DNA of 10,022 bases from an uncultured Burkholderiaceae bacterium (GTDB taxonomy: Bacteria; Pseudomonadota; Gammaproteobacteria; Burkholderiales; Burkholderiaceae): the NCBI GenBank assembly GCA_937871985.1, contig CALMPB010000286.1, positions 1-10,022 of the forward strand. The letters are read 5' to 3'. The position numbers and the translations under genes were made by a program. Shown piece after piece: positions 1 through 8,563 of the stretch (positions are counted from its first letter, which is position 1; every line of letters starts with the position of its first letter). The notes below the pieces were generated by a model. It was given only the letters and a program-made list of their open reading frames with translations. It ran no database searches and had not been told where the DNA came from.

Positions 1-39
1 CATTAACTATGAGCTAATCATTAAAAGGTTACTGGTCGC

Positions 40-792
40 GTGATTCTTTACGAGTACCCATGCAACGAACGAGTCCGGACCCTGCTGCGGGTCGAGCACC
101 TCTTTGGGCGGCTGTTTTTCTTTGCGGACGGCGATAACGTCAATCACCATCAAATCGCGCTGGCCACCTTGTTCGACCTGCTGGAAATCTCCGACCGCAC
201 CGATCTGCGCGGATCCGTGCTGCAAGACCTGGAGCGCCAGCGCGTGGCCTGCAATGGGCTGCGCCAGCATCCGGGCGTCGACGTCCAGGCGCTGGATAAA
301 ATCGTGGCCGAGCTGCAGACGGTGTCCGCGGAGCTTGGCGCGCAGGGGCGCATAGGTCAGGTACTGCGCGACAACGAATGGCTGGCCAGCCTGCGCGGCC
401 GTCTCTCGGTGCCGGGAGGGTCGTCTCCGGCCGACATTCCTTCCTTCTATGCCTGGCAAATCAAACCGCACGAGGTGCGGGTCAACGACCTGAAAACCTG
501 GATCGAGCCCTTCTGGGCCTTGTACAAGGGCCTGGCCTTGGTGCTGCGCCTGCTGCGCGAATCCAGCGAAGTCGTTTCGCTCGAGGCTCCGCAAGGGGCC
601 TACCAGGAAATGCTCACCGGAAAGACCTTCCAGCTTTTGCGGGTATGGGTCGATGCCGACCTGGGCGTGTTCCCGGAAACCAGCGCCAATAAATACGTGA
701 TCTGGGTGCGGTTTTCCACCCAGGACAACGACCTCAAGCCCCAGCCCGTGACACGCAATATTCCCTTCAGGCTGGCGCGCTGCAACGTATAG
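40..792 (+). CDS. zapD: Cell division protein ZapD (FtsZ-associated)
   Basis: ZapD is a cytoplasmic protein of the division ring that binds FtsZ and bundles its filaments (family knowledge; formerly YacF/DUF1342). The 250-residue product matches the family's usual length of about 250. Recognisable features are the N-terminus MILYEYPCNERVRTLLRVEH, the helical block with GSVLQDLERQR, the LRGRLSVPGG turn around residue 120, and the C-terminal beta-rich part with KTFQLLRVWVD, GVFPE and NKYVIWVRFSTQD. The start is GTG at 40: it is the only start codon after the in-frame stop at 22-24, and it gives the family N-terminus. AAAAGG at 23-28 is a possible but distant (11 nt) ribosome binding site. Relatives of this group usually have coaE before it and the zinc-ribbon gene yacG after it; yacG is not seen here. 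Residue 8 is Cys (PCNE), where I recall Phe in relatives. There is no truncation or frameshift. Identification is by remembered family sequence. Confidence 0.93.
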   Translation: MILYEYPCNERVRTLLRVEHLFGRLFFFADGDNVNHHQIALATLFDLLEISDRTDLRGSVLQDLERQRVACNGLRQHPGVDVQALDKIVAELQTVSAELGAQGRIGQVLRDNEWLASLRGRLSVPGGSSPADIPSFYAWQIKPHEVRVNDLKTWIEPFWALYKGLALVLRLLRESSEVVSLEAPQGAYQEMLTGKTFQLLRVWVDADLGVFPETSANKYVIWVRFSTQDNDLKPQPVTRNIPFRLARCNV

Positions 793-828
793 CGCGCTGT
801 TTGCCCGATGCCAAGGGGCCTGCCTGGG

Positions 829-852
829 CGCCCGGGCCGGTCGGCTCGGGCG
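829..852 (+). terminator. GC-rich stem-loop after zapD, possible 3'-end or terminator-like structure
   Basis: The arms CGCCCGGGCC (829-838) and GGCTCGGGCG (843-852) pair over 10 positions, with one G-U wobble and a 4-nt GGTC loop. It starts 36 nt after the zapD stop. No T-tract follows (the next bases are GCAAATCAATCG), so it is not a standard intrinsic terminator. It could protect the zapD mRNA 3' end or work with Rho. The pairing is read directly; the role is inference. Confidence 0.4.
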
Positions 853-950
853 GCGGCAAATCAATCGCACCCCTGCATGCCTGTTCCGGCGGCGGATTCG
901 CCCAGCGGGGCAGGAAGTTGTTGCGGCCTATTTCAGGGTATGCATTTTTT

Positions 951-980
951 TTGGCAGCTTGGGGGCGAATCGGGGAAAAT
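951..980 (+). promoter_or_regulatory. Candidate sigma-70 promoter for the mdtABC-OMF operon
   Basis: TTGGCA at 951-956 matches the -35 consensus at five of six bases. GAAAAT at 975-980 matches the -10 at four of six, with an 18-nt spacer. Transcription would start near 987, giving a leader of about 30 nt. It sits in the only sizeable gap upstream of the operon, directly after a T8 run (945-952). The -10 is weak, which would fit a pump needing an activator, but no activator site is recognised. Confidence 0.33.
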
Positions 981-1004
981 AGCGGCGTTGCGTAATGACA
1001 AGAT

Positions 1005-1008
1005 GGAG
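1005..1008 (+). promoter_or_regulatory. Ribosome binding site of mdtA
   Basis: GGAG lies 8 nt before the ATG at 1017, in the context AGATGGAGAA. It is the best Shine-Dalgarno match in the window and fixes the mdtA start. Confidence 0.75.
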
Positions 1009-1016
1009 AAACGCGT

Positions 1017-2279
1017 ATGCCCGAACCTGGCTTCGCACTGAACCGACACCCGCGAGCCCGGAAATGGGCGGTGGGCCTTATTATTCTGGCCGTGCTGGCG
1101 GGGGGCGCGTATTGGGTCTCGGGCAAATTGACCAGCATTGGCAGTGCGCAAAAAACATTCGGCAGGCGGGGCGGGCCGGTCATGGCGGGTGCAAAAGTAC
1201 CGGTCAAGATCGCGCCGGTGGAAACGGCCCCCATCAATATCGTCCTGAAAGCCATCGGCACGGTCACTGCCTACAACACGGTTACCGTGCGCAGCCGGGT
1301 CGACGGCGAGCTGCAGAAGGTCGCCTTCGCGGACGGGCAAAAGGTGAAGCAGGGCGACCTGCTTGCGCAGATCGATCCGCGTCCCTATCAGGTGCAGCTG
1401 GATCAGGCCATCGGGCAGCAGAAGCAGAACCAGGCGCTGCTGGAAAACGCCCGCCGCGACCTGCAACGGTATCAATTGCTGTACAAGCAGAGCTCCATCG
1501 CCAAGCAGCAGGTCGATACGCAGGCCTCCCTGGTGCAGCAATATCTGGGCTCGCAGAAAAGCGATCAGGCCGCCGTGGACAGCGCCCGCCTGCAATTGAG
1601 CTTTACGCGCATTACCGCGCCGATCAGCGGCCGCCTGGGGTTGAGGGTGGTGGATCAGGGCAACCTGATCTCCGCATCCAGCACCGACGGGCTGGTGGTC
1701 ATCACTCAAACCCAGCCGATTTCAACCGTATTCACTTTGCCGCAATCGCAGCTTTCCATGGTGCTTGCGCAAATGCATGACGGCAAGACACTGCGCGTCG
1801 ACCTCTACGACAGGGGCGACACCAACAAGCTGGCGACCGGCGAGCTGGTTTCCGTGGATAACCAGATCGATGTCGCCACCGGCACGGTCAAGTTCAAGGC
1901 GAAGTTCGCCAACGACGATGACGCTTTGTTTCCCAACCAGTTCGTGAATGTGCGGCTGCTGGTCAGCACCGAGCCGCAGGCCGTCGTCATTCCGGTCGAG
2001 GCCCTGCAGCAGGGATCCATCGGCCCGTTCGTCTACGTCGTCAACGACGACGACAAGGTGCATATCCAGCCGGTGGTGCCCGGCGCCATCGATGAAGGGC
2101 GCGTGGCCATCACCAGCGGCCTGAAGTCGGGGCAGAAGGTGGTGACCGACGGCGTGGACAGGCTGCGCGAGGGCGCCGAGATCGAAGTGGTCACACCCGA
2201 ATCGCAGGCGGAGGTTGCCAAGAAAGCCGCGGAGGCCGCCAGCAAGGTGCCCGCGGGGCCCCGTTCGCGTCGGCGATAG
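1017..2279 (+). CDS. mdtA: RND efflux periplasmic adaptor (membrane fusion protein), MdtA/MuxA type
   Basis: This adaptor joins the inner-membrane RND pump to the outer-membrane channel. The 420-residue product is close to E. coli MdtA (415). A basic N-terminus (about residues 10-16) precedes one hydrophobic anchor (about 18-35) with no lipobox, so it is probably membrane-anchored rather than a lipoprotein. Next come a linker rich in Gly and Arg (about 49-58), the first lipoyl half with VRSRVDGELQKVAF (91-104), a Gln-rich alpha-hairpin (about 124-195), the second lipoyl half with ITAPISGRLGLR (199-210), then the beta-barrel and membrane-proximal domains containing DDALFPNQFVNVR and VVIPVEAL. 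The C-terminal tail is rich in Ala, Glu, Lys and Arg. It is the first gene of the operon, with a good ribosome binding site and a candidate promoter. Motifs match the MdtA subfamily more closely than AcrA. The substrate range is unknown. Confidence 0.93.
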   Translation: MPEPGFALNRHPRARKWAVGLIILAVLAGGAYWVSGKLTSIGSAQKTFGRRGGPVMAGAKVPVKIAPVETAPINIVLKAIGTVTAYNTVTVRSRVDGELQKVAFADGQKVKQGDLLAQIDPRPYQVQLDQAIGQQKQNQALLENARRDLQRYQLLYKQSSIAKQQVDTQASLVQQYLGSQKSDQAAVDSARLQLSFTRITAPISGRLGLRVVDQGNLISASSTDGLVVITQTQPISTVFTLPQSQLSMVLAQMHDGKTLRVDLYDRGDTNKLATGELVSVDNQIDVATGTVKFKAKFANDDDALFPNQFVNVRLLVSTEPQAVVIPVEALQQGSIGPFVYVVNDDDKVHIQPVVPGAIDEGRVAITSGLKSGQKVVTDGVDRLREGAEIEVVTPESQAEVAKKAAEAASKVPAGPRSRRR

Positions 2280-2283
2280 GCGG
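2278..2283 (+). promoter_or_regulatory. Ribosome binding site of mdtB overlapping the mdtA stop
   Basis: AGGCGG (five of six bases of AGGAGG) overlaps the last two bases of the mdtA TAG stop and lies 5 nt before the GTG start of mdtB. The layout suggests translational coupling of the two genes. Confidence 0.45.
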
Positions 2284-2288
2284 GCCCT

Positions 2289-5200
2289 GTGAATCTTTCG
2301 CGCATTTTCATACTTCGCCCGGTCGCCACCACGCTGGCCATGGTGGCCCTGCTGATTGCGGGGTTCCTGGCCTACAAGCTGTTGCCGGTTTCGGCCCTGC
2401 CCGAAGTGGATTACCCCACCATTCAGGTTTCCACCTTGTATCCGGGCGCCAGCCCCGACGTCATGACGGCGTTGGTGACGTCGCCGCTGGAGCGCCAGTT
2501 CGGCCAGATGCCGGGCTTGAGCCAGATGACGTCGACCAGTTCGGGCGGCGCCTCGATGATCACGCTGCAGTTCGACCTCAGCCTGCCCATGGACGTGGCC
2601 GAGCAGGAGGTGCAGGCCGCGATCAATGCCGCCTCCAACCTGCTGCCCAGCGATCTGCCGTCGCCGCCCATCTACAACAAGGTCAATCCGGCCGATACGC
2701 CGGTCATCAGCCTGGCCATCACCTCGCCCACGCTGCCCTTGTACCAGGTGCGCGACCTGATCGACGTTCGCGTCGCCCAGAAGCTGTCGCAGGTGTCGGG
2801 GGTGGGTCTGGTAAGCATAGCGGGCGGCCAGCGGCCGGCCGTGCGCATCCAGGCGAATCCCAAGACGCTGGCGGCGCATAACCTGACGCTGGCCGACCTG
2901 CGCACCGCCATCACCGGCGCCAACGTCAACCAGCCCAAGGGCAATCTGGATGGGCCCCTGCGTTCCACCACCATCAATGCCAACGATCAGCTCAGTTCGG
3001 TTCCGGACTACGAAAACCTGATCATCTCCTACGAAAACGGCGCGCCCCTGCGGCTCAAGGACGTGGCCACGGCGGTTCAGGATGCCGAGAACATCAACCA
3101 GGCGGCCTGGATAGGCGCCACGCCGGCCATATTGCTGAACATCCAGCGCCAGCCCGGCGCCAACGTCATCGACGTGGTCGACCGGGTCGAGGCCATGCTG
3201 CCTTCGCTCAAGCAGTCCTTGCCGGTGGGCGTGGATGTCAGCGTCGCCGCCGACCGCACGCAGACCATACGCGATTCGGTCAATCACGTGCAGTACGAAA
3301 TGATGCTGGCGATTTTCCTGGTGGTGCTCGTCACGTTTGTGTTCCTGCGCAGCTGGCGGGCCACCTTCATTCCCAGCGTGGTCGTGCCGTTGTCGCTGGT
3401 CGGCACGTTCGCCATCATGTATCTGGCCGGCTTCAGCGTGAACAACCTGACTCTCATGGCCCTGACCATCGCCACGGGTTTCGTGGTCGACGACGCGATC
3501 GTCATGATCGAAAACATCGCGCGCTACATCGAAGCGGGCGAAACCGCCTTGCAGGCGGCCTTGAAGGGCGCGTCGCAGATCGGCTTCACGCTGGTGTCGC
3601 TAACCCTGTCCCTGATCGCCGTGCTCATCCCGCTGTTGTTCATGAGCGATGTCATCGGCCGTCTGTTCAGCGAATTCGCCATCACGCTGGCCGTGGCGAT
3701 TCTGCTGTCGCTGGTCATCTCGCTGACCTTGACCCCCATGATGTGCTCGCGCCTCCTGCGGCCCGAGTCCGAAATGAAATACGGGCGTTTTCAGCGCAAG
3801 ATGGGAGAATTCATAGACTGGCTGATTCACAAGTACGACCAGGGCCTGCGGGTCGTGCTGTCCCATCAGCGCATCACGCTGTGGGTGGCGCTGGGCACGT
3901 TCGTCGTAACGGCCTTGCTGTATCTTGTCGTGCCCAAAGGCTTCTTCCCGCAGCAGGACACCGGGCTCATCCAGGCCATCAGCCAGGCGCCGCAAACCGT
4001 TTCCTTCAGCTCCATGGCGAAGCGCCAGCAGCAGGCGGTGGACGCCATATTGAAGGATCCGGGCGTCGAGGCGGTGTCGTCGTTCATTGGTATAGACGGC
4101 ACCAATTCCACGCTCAATACCGGGCGCATGCAGATCGCCCTGAAGCCCGTGAGCGAGCGCAGCGACAACGCGCAAACCATTATCGAACGGTTGAATGCCC
4201 AGTTGAAGAAACTGCCGGATATTCAGGTGTTCATGCAGCCGGTGCAGGATCTTAGCGTGGAAGACCGCATCAGTCGCACGCAATACCAGATGACGCTGTC
4301 GGATCCGGACAGCGCCAATCTGGTCGAATGGGTGCCCAAGCTGGTGGCGGCCCTGAATCAGCTTCCGCAATTGTCCGAGGTGACGGACGACCTGCAGAGC
4401 AATGGGCTGCAAACGGTGCTAAGCATAGACCGCGATGCGGCGGCCCGCCTGGGCATTACCAACTCCACCATCGACGAGGCGCTTTACGACGCTTTTGGGC
4501 AGCGGCTGATTTCCACCATTTTCACGCAATCCACGCAATACCGGGTCGTGCTCGAGGTCGCGCCGCGCTTCAGGCAGGATCCGGCCGCGTTGTCGCAGAT
4601 CTATGTGGCAACCTCCACCGGCGCGCCGGTTCCCCTGACCAGCATCGCCAAGGTTCAGGAAACCAGCACCCTGCTTGCCGTCGAACGGCTGGGGCAGTTT
4701 CCGGCGGCCACCATCTCGTTCAACCTGGCCAAGGGCGCGGCGTTGTCGAGCGCCGTCGACGCCATTGCGCAGGCCGAGGCCAAGCTGAACATGCCGGCCT
4801 CCATCGAAACCAGCTACCAGGGCGCGGCCAGGGCTTTCCAGGCCTCGCTGAGCAGCACGCTATGGCTGTTGCTGGCGGCGGTGGTTGCCATGTACATCGT
4901 GCTGGGCATTCTGTACGAAAGCTATATTCATCCCATCACCATTCTTTCCACTTTGCCGTCCGCGGCCATTGGGGCCTTGCTGGCCTTGCTGCTGGTGGGC
5001 GGCGAACTGGACATGATAGGCATCATCGGCATCATCCTGCTGATCGGCATCGTCAAGAAGAACGCCATCATGATGATCGACTTTGCGCTCGACGCCCAGC
5101 GGCATCGCGGCCTGTCGCCGCGCGCGGCCATCCACGAAGCGGCGCTGCTGCGGTTCCGCCCCATACTCATGACGACGCTGGCCGCGCTGTTCAGCGCCAT

Positions 5201-5396
5201 TCCCCTGATGCTGGCCACCGGAGCCGGATCCGAACTGCGCCAGCCGCTGGGCCTGGTCATGGTGGGCGGCCTGCTGTGCAGCCAGCTGCTCACCTTGTTC
5301 ACGACACCGGTCATTTACCTGATGTTTGACCGCATCGCGCGCCGGGTCAAGGCCAGGACGGCTTCCACGCCGGCCGGCAACGAGGCGTCGCCATGA
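2289..5396 (+). CDS. mdtB: RND multidrug efflux transporter subunit, MdtB/MuxB type
   Basis: This is an inner-membrane proton antiporter subunit (HAE1 family), 1035 residues against 1040 for E. coli MdtB. The N-terminal [10 protein letters not shown] leads into TM1 (about 11-31). It is followed by the first porter loop, then TM2-TM6 (about 336-487) with TM4 carrying GFVVDDAIV, where Asp401 and Asp402 match the AcrB proton-relay pair. TM7 ends at the KGFFPQQD motif (from Lys550), before the second porter loop. TM8-TM12 (about 856-1015) include [15 protein letters not shown], where Lys924 matches AcrB Lys940. The assignment to MdtB rather than MdtC rests on [34 protein letters not shown] and the second place in the operon. 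The start is GTG, 9 nt after mdtA. By homology it forms a mixed trimer with MdtC, as shown for E. coli MdtB2C. No missing key residue was seen. Confidence 0.95.
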   Translation: MNLSRIFILRPVATTLAMVALLIAGFLAYKLLPVSALPEVDYPTIQVSTLYPGASPDVMTALVTSPLERQFGQMPGLSQMTSTSSGGASMITLQFDLSLPMDVAEQEVQAAINAASNLLPSDLPSPPIYNKVNPADTPVISLAITSPTLPLYQVRDLIDVRVAQKLSQVSGVGLVSIAGGQRPAVRIQANPKTLAAHNLTLADLRTAITGANVNQPKGNLDGPLRSTTINANDQLSSVPDYENLIISYENGAPLRLKDVATAVQDAENINQAAWIGATPAILLNIQRQPGANVIDVVDRVEAMLPSLKQSLPVGVDVSVAADRTQTIRDSVNHVQYEMMLAIFLVVLVTFVFLRSWRATFIPSVVVPLSLVGTFAIMYLAGFSVNNLTLMALTIATGFVVDDAIVMIENIARYIEAGETALQAALKGASQIGFTLVSLTLSLIAVLIPLLFMSDVIGRLFSEFAITLAVAILLSLVISLTLTPMMCSRLLRPESEMKYGRFQRKMGEFIDWLIHKYDQGLRVVLSHQRITLWVALGTFVVTALLYLVVPKGFFPQQDTGLIQAISQAPQTVSFSSMAKRQQQAVDAILKDPGVEAVSSFIGIDGTNSTLNTGRMQIALKPVSERSDNAQTIIERLNAQLKKLPDIQVFMQPVQDLSVEDRISRTQYQMTLSDPDSANLVEWVPKLVAALNQLPQLSEVTDDLQSNGLQTVLSIDRDAAARLGITNSTIDEALYDAFGQRLISTIFTQSTQYRVVLEVAPRFRQDPAALSQIYVATSTGAPVPLTSIAKVQETSTLLAVERLGQFPAATISFNLAKGAALSSAVDAIAQAEAKLNMPASIETSYQGAARAFQASLSSTLWLLLAAVVAMYIVLGILYESYIHPITILSTLPSAAIGALLALLLVGGELDMIGIIGIILLIGIVKKNAIMMIDFALDAQRHRGLSPRAAIHEAALLRFRPILMTTLAALFSAIPLMLATGAGSELRQPLGLVMVGGLLCSQLLTLFTTPVIYLMFDRIARRVKARTASTPAGNEASP
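5035..5075 (+). repeat. 41-bp segment of mdtB identical to mdtC (copy 1)
   Basis: This stretch codes for the TM10 core [13 protein letters not shown] and is identical base for base to 8139-8179 in mdtC, including wobble positions. Mismatches begin immediately on both sides. It is the longest exact match I noticed between the two genes, found by eye. Confidence 0.8.
5382..5385 (+). promoter_or_regulatory. Ribosome binding site of mdtC inside the end of mdtB
   Basis: GAGG lies 7 nt before the ATG at 5393, inside the mdtB coding sequence. With the ATGA overlap it supports coupled translation of the two partner subunits. Confidence 0.5.
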
Positions 5397-8300
5397 GGTT
5401 TTTCGCCCTGTTCATCCTGAGGCCGGTGGCGACCACCTTGCTGTGTCTTGGCATGGTGCTTACCGGCGTGCTGGCGTACAGGCTGCTTGCGGTGGCGCCG
5501 CTGCCGCAAGTCGATTTCCCGATGATCTCGGTTTCGGCGCGGCTGGCGGGCGCCAGCCCGGAAACCATGGCGTCCAGCGTGGCCACGCCGCTGGAGCAGG
5601 CCCTGGGGTCGATAGCCGGCGTTACCGACATGACGTCGCGCAGCACCGAGGGCTCGACCCGCGTAACGCTCATGTTCGACCTGAGCCGCGACATCAACAG
5701 CGCGGCGCGCGACGTGCAGGCGGCCATCAACGCGGCGCGCACCATGCTGCCGTCCAGCTTGCGCAACAACCCCACCTACAACAAGGTCAACCCCAATTCC
5801 GCCCCCGTCATGGTGCTGGCGCTGACCTCCGAAACCCAGACCCAGGGCCAGTTGTACGACCTGGCTTCCACCGTGCTGGCCCAGAAGCTCGCGCAAGTGC
5901 AGGGAGTGGGCGAGGTGGATGTGGGCGGCAGTTCGCTGCCGGCCATACGGGTCAGCCTGAATCCGCAGGCGCTGGTGGCCGCCGGCATTCCGTTGGATAC
6001 GGTGCGCACGGCGTTGTCCAATGCCAATACCATGCGGCCCAACGGCGCCGTGGAGAACGACCGCTATCATTGGACGATCAGTTCGGGCGGGCAGATGAAC
6101 CGCGCGGCGCAGTACCAGTCGCTGATCATCGCCTGGAAGGACGGCTCGCCGGTGCGCCTGAAGGACATTGCCACGGTGGAGGATTCGGTCGAAGAGGTCT
6201 ACAACGTTGGTTTCTTCAACGACAAAACCGCCGTCCTGCTCATCATCCGGCGCCAGCCCGATGCCAACGTCATCGAAACCGTCGACGCCATCCGCGCCCA
6301 GATCCCCAGCTTCCAGGCCATGCTGCCGGCCCAGGTGAAGCTTTCCGTGGCGCAGGACCGCACACCCAGCATCCGCGCTTCGCTGCACGAAGCGGAAATC
6401 ACCTTGATCATCGCCGTGGTGCTGGTGGTTCTGGTGGTGCTGCTGTTCCTGCGCGATTGGCGCGCCGCCTTGATTCCCATCATCGTCGTGCCGGCTTCGC
6501 TGATCACCACGTTCAGCCTGATGTGGTGGTTCGGGTTCACGCTGAACACCATTTCGCTGATGGCGCTGATCGTGGCTACCGGATTCGTGGTGGACGATGC
6601 CATCGTGGTGCTCGAGAACATCATGCGGCACGTGGAACGGGGCGTGCCGCCCCTGCGCGCGGCCATGCGCGGCGTGAAGGAGGTTGGCTTTACGGTGGTG
6701 GCCATGAGCTTGTCGCTGGTGGCGGTGTTCATTCCCATCCTGCTCATGGGCGGCATCGTGGGACGGCTGTTCAGGGAATTCGCCATTACGCTGTCGGCCA
6801 CCATCATGGTGTCCCTGCTGCTGTCCCTTATCCTCACGCCCATGATGTGCGCGCGGCTTCTCAAGTTCCGGCCCGCCAAGCCGCGGCGTTCGGGCGTGTT
6901 GCGCTGGCTGGCGCGGTCGGTGGGCGAGCGGTTCTGGCGCGGCTACCGCACGTCGCTGGATTGGGCCCTGGCGCACGGCCGCATCATGATGCTGTTGCTG
7001 CTGGCCACGGTGGGCTTGAATATCTACTTGTATACCGCCGTGCCCAAGGGCTTTTTCCCCCAGCAGGACACCGGCCAGCTATTGGGGTTCTTCCGGGTCG
7101 ACCAGGGCACCTCGTTCTATGCCATGCGGCCCAAGCTGGTGCAGTTCCGCAATATTCTCCTGAAGGATCCGGCCATTGAAAGCGTGACCGGCTTTGCGGG
7201 CGGGCGCGGGGGCAGCAACAGCAGTTTTCTGATGATCCAGCTCAAGCCCCTTGCCGAGCGCAAGGTAAGCGCCAACGACGTGGTGAATCGTCTGCGCGGC
7301 AAGTTCCTGAACGTGCCGGGCGCGCGCCTCACCCTGGTTCCCCAGCAGGATATTTTCCTTGGCGGGCAGCAGGGCTCGGCATCCTACGATTACAGCCTGC
7401 TTGGCAGCGACCTCGATCTGCTGAAGAAATGGCTGCCCAAGGTGCAGCAGGCCATGCTGGCCTTGCCCGAGCTGGTCGACGTGGACAGCGACGTCGAGGA
7501 CAAAGGCAGGCGCATCAATATGCTCATCGACCGGGATGCGGCCAAGCGCCTGGGCGTCGACATGTCGCTCATTTCGTCGACACTGAACAATTCATTCAGC
7601 CAGCGCCAGGTGTCGGTCATTTACGGCCCCTTGAATCAATACCATGTGGTGATGGCGGTGAATCAGCGCGATGCCCAGGACGCCGAGTCGCTCAAGAAAG
7701 TGCAGGTCGTAACGGCGGACGGCAACCGCGTGCCGCTGTCGGCCTTCACCCGTTTCGAAAGCGGCACCGCACCGCTCAGCGTGCGGCATACGGGGCTGTT
7801 CGCCGACGAGTCGATATCGTTCAGCCTGGCGCCGGGCGTGACGCTGGATCGGGCCACGCAGTCCATCCAGAACGCCGTGGCGCGCACGGGCATGCCCTCC
7901 ACCGAGATCCAGGGCACCTTCCAGGGCGCGGCCAAGGCCCTTCAGCAATCGATGTCGCAGCAGCCCTGGCTGATTCTGGCGGCGCTGGTCACCATGTATA
8001 TCGTGCTGGGCATGTTGTACGAAAGCTATGTGCATCCCATCACCATACTTTCGACCCTGCCGTCGGCGGGCATCGGCGCGCTGCTCGCGCTTATCGCGCT
8101 GGGCCAGGAGTTTTCGCTGATTGCCCTGATCGGGGTGTTCCTGCTGATCGGCATCGTCAAGAAGAACGCCATCATGATGGTGGATTTTGCGCTGCAGGCC
8201 GAACGCGAGCGCAAGCTGTCGTCGCGCGACGCCATCTACGAGGCGTGCCTGATCCGTTTCCGTCCCATCATGATGACCACGGTTTCCGCCCTGTTCGGCG

Positions 8301-8509
8301 CTTTGCCGCTGGTGCTGGCTTCGGGGGCCGGGGTCGAGATGCGCCGGCCGCTGGGCATTACCATCGTCGGCGGGCTCATTCTTAGCCAGATTCTTACGCT
8401 GTATACGACGCCGGTGGTGTATCTGTATCTGGATCGCTTCGGCATATGGGTCAATCGACGCCGCCAGCGGCGCGCGGATCGCAGGCGGCTGGCCTCCGAG
8501 CAGCCATAG
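5393..8509 (+). CDS. mdtC: RND multidrug efflux transporter subunit, MdtC/MuxC type
   Basis: This is the second, non-identical RND subunit: 1038 residues, against 1025 for E. coli MdtC. It has the same plan as MdtB: TM1 after [10 protein letters not shown], porter loop, TM2-TM6 with Asp401/Asp402 in [26 protein letters not shown] (from Lys552), second porter loop, and TM8-TM12 with Lys924 in [15 protein letters not shown]. MdtC-type marks are [40 protein letters not shown] and the asparagine-rich [14 protein letters not shown]. The start overlaps the mdtB stop by 4 nt (ATGA). The protein ends in a short cytoplasmic tail from about residue 1017 that is very rich in arginine ([11 protein letters not shown]). 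In the E. coli system the active form is B2C, with different roles for the two subunits; that stoichiometry is inferred here from homology only. The proton relay looks intact, so this subunit is not an obvious inactive paralogue. Confidence 0.95.
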   Translation: MRFFALFILRPVATTLLCLGMVLTGVLAYRLLAVAPLPQVDFPMISVSARLAGASPETMASSVATPLEQALGSIAGVTDMTSRSTEGSTRVTLMFDLSRDINSAARDVQAAINAARTMLPSSLRNNPTYNKVNPNSAPVMVLALTSETQTQGQLYDLASTVLAQKLAQVQGVGEVDVGGSSLPAIRVSLNPQALVAAGIPLDTVRTALSNANTMRPNGAVENDRYHWTISSGGQMNRAAQYQSLIIAWKDGSPVRLKDIATVEDSVEEVYNVGFFNDKTAVLLIIRRQPDANVIETVDAIRAQIPSFQAMLPAQVKLSVAQDRTPSIRASLHEAEITLIIAVVLVVLVVLLFLRDWRAALIPIIVVPASLITTFSLMWWFGFTLNTISLMALIVATGFVVDDAIVVLENIMRHVERGVPPLRAAMRGVKEVGFTVVAMSLSLVAVFIPILLMGGIVGRLFREFAITLSATIMVSLLLSLILTPMMCARLLKFRPAKPRRSGVLRWLARSVGERFWRGYRTSLDWALAHGRIMMLLLLATVGLNIYLYTAVPKGFFPQQDTGQLLGFFRVDQGTSFYAMRPKLVQFRNILLKDPAIESVTGFAGGRGGSNSSFLMIQLKPLAERKVSANDVVNRLRGKFLNVPGARLTLVPQQDIFLGGQQGSASYDYSLLGSDLDLLKKWLPKVQQAMLALPELVDVDSDVEDKGRRINMLIDRDAAKRLGVDMSLISSTLNNSFSQRQVSVIYGPLNQYHVVMAVNQRDAQDAESLKKVQVVTADGNRVPLSAFTRFESGTAPLSVRHTGLFADESISFSLAPGVTLDRATQSIQNAVARTGMPSTEIQGTFQGAAKALQQSMSQQPWLILAALVTMYIVLGMLYESYVHPITILSTLPSAGIGALLALIALGQEFSLIALIGVFLLIGIVKKNAIMMVDFALQAERERKLSSRDAIYEACLIRFRPIMMTTVSALFGALPLVLASGAGVEMRRPLGITIVGGLILSQILTLYTTPVVYLYLDRFGIWVNRRRQRRADRRRLASEQP
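8139..8179 (+). repeat. 41-bp segment of mdtC identical to mdtB (copy 2)
   Basis: Direct-repeat partner of 5035-5075, 3104 bp downstream and in the same reading frame of the homologous TM10. The spacing equals the offset between the two gene starts, so the two copies are aligned paralogous positions. Confidence 0.8.
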
Positions 8510-8563
8510 CCTGTGGCGATAATGTTAACGGCGCCGGACGACGGCAATATTGAAATACGCACT
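8510..8563. other. 54-nt spacer between mdtC and the outer-membrane channel gene
   Basis: This is the longest gap inside the operon. It contains no T-tract terminator and no clear promoter, so read-through from mdtC is likely. An in-frame ATG at 8522 could extend the next protein by 14 residues. No good Shine-Dalgarno sequence precedes 8522, 8564 or 8570. GTTAAC at 8524-8529 is a 6-bp palindrome of no evident significance. Confidence 0.5.

Larger units (their letters stand above)
793..1016. other. Intergenic region between zapD and the efflux operon
   Basis: This 224-base gap has no credible gene. Two overlapping short open frames (starting at 801 and 808) have no ribosome binding site and show low-complexity Gly/Pro/Arg-rich translations typical of GC-rich non-coding DNA. 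No Cys-X2-Cys zinc ribbon is present, so yacG is not hidden here. The left half is very GC-rich and holds a stem-loop at 829-852. The right half is less GC-rich, with a run of eight T (945-952), a candidate promoter and the mdtA ribosome binding site. I saw no convincing operator dyad. Confidence 0.7.

Noticed and set aside
7..870. 287-codon minus-strand frame across zapD
   Set aside because: It is antisense to a recognisable zapD and shows no domain; it also runs through the non-coding spacer.
945..952. T8 run as the U-tract of an intrinsic terminator for zapD
   Set aside because: The bases just upstream (about 921-944) do not form a stable stem; only a three-base TGC/GCA pairing is possible.
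801..1041. Two short + strand frames (801-995 and 808-1041) as small genes after zapD
   Set aside because: There is no ribosome binding site, composition is low-complexity, there is no zinc-ribbon or other motif, and the second overlaps the mdtA start.
5315..6976. 553-codon open frame on the minus strand (and a 521-codon one at 1722-3287)
   Set aside because: They lie antisense to mdtB/mdtC and mdtA/mdtB, with translations overloaded in His, Arg, Gly and Gln. This is the usual mirror of GC-rich codon use. The + strand frames have clear RND motifs.
5326..7179. 617-codon + strand frame overlapping mdtB and mdtC
   Set aside because: It is an out-of-frame reading of mdtC, rich in Arg, Ala, Gly and His, with no family motif; mdtC itself is fully conserved in its own frame.
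5035..8179. The 41-bp direct repeat as a trace of a mobile element
   Set aside because: Both copies sit at the same codons of homologous transmembrane segments in intact genes; there are no terminal inverted repeats or transposase.
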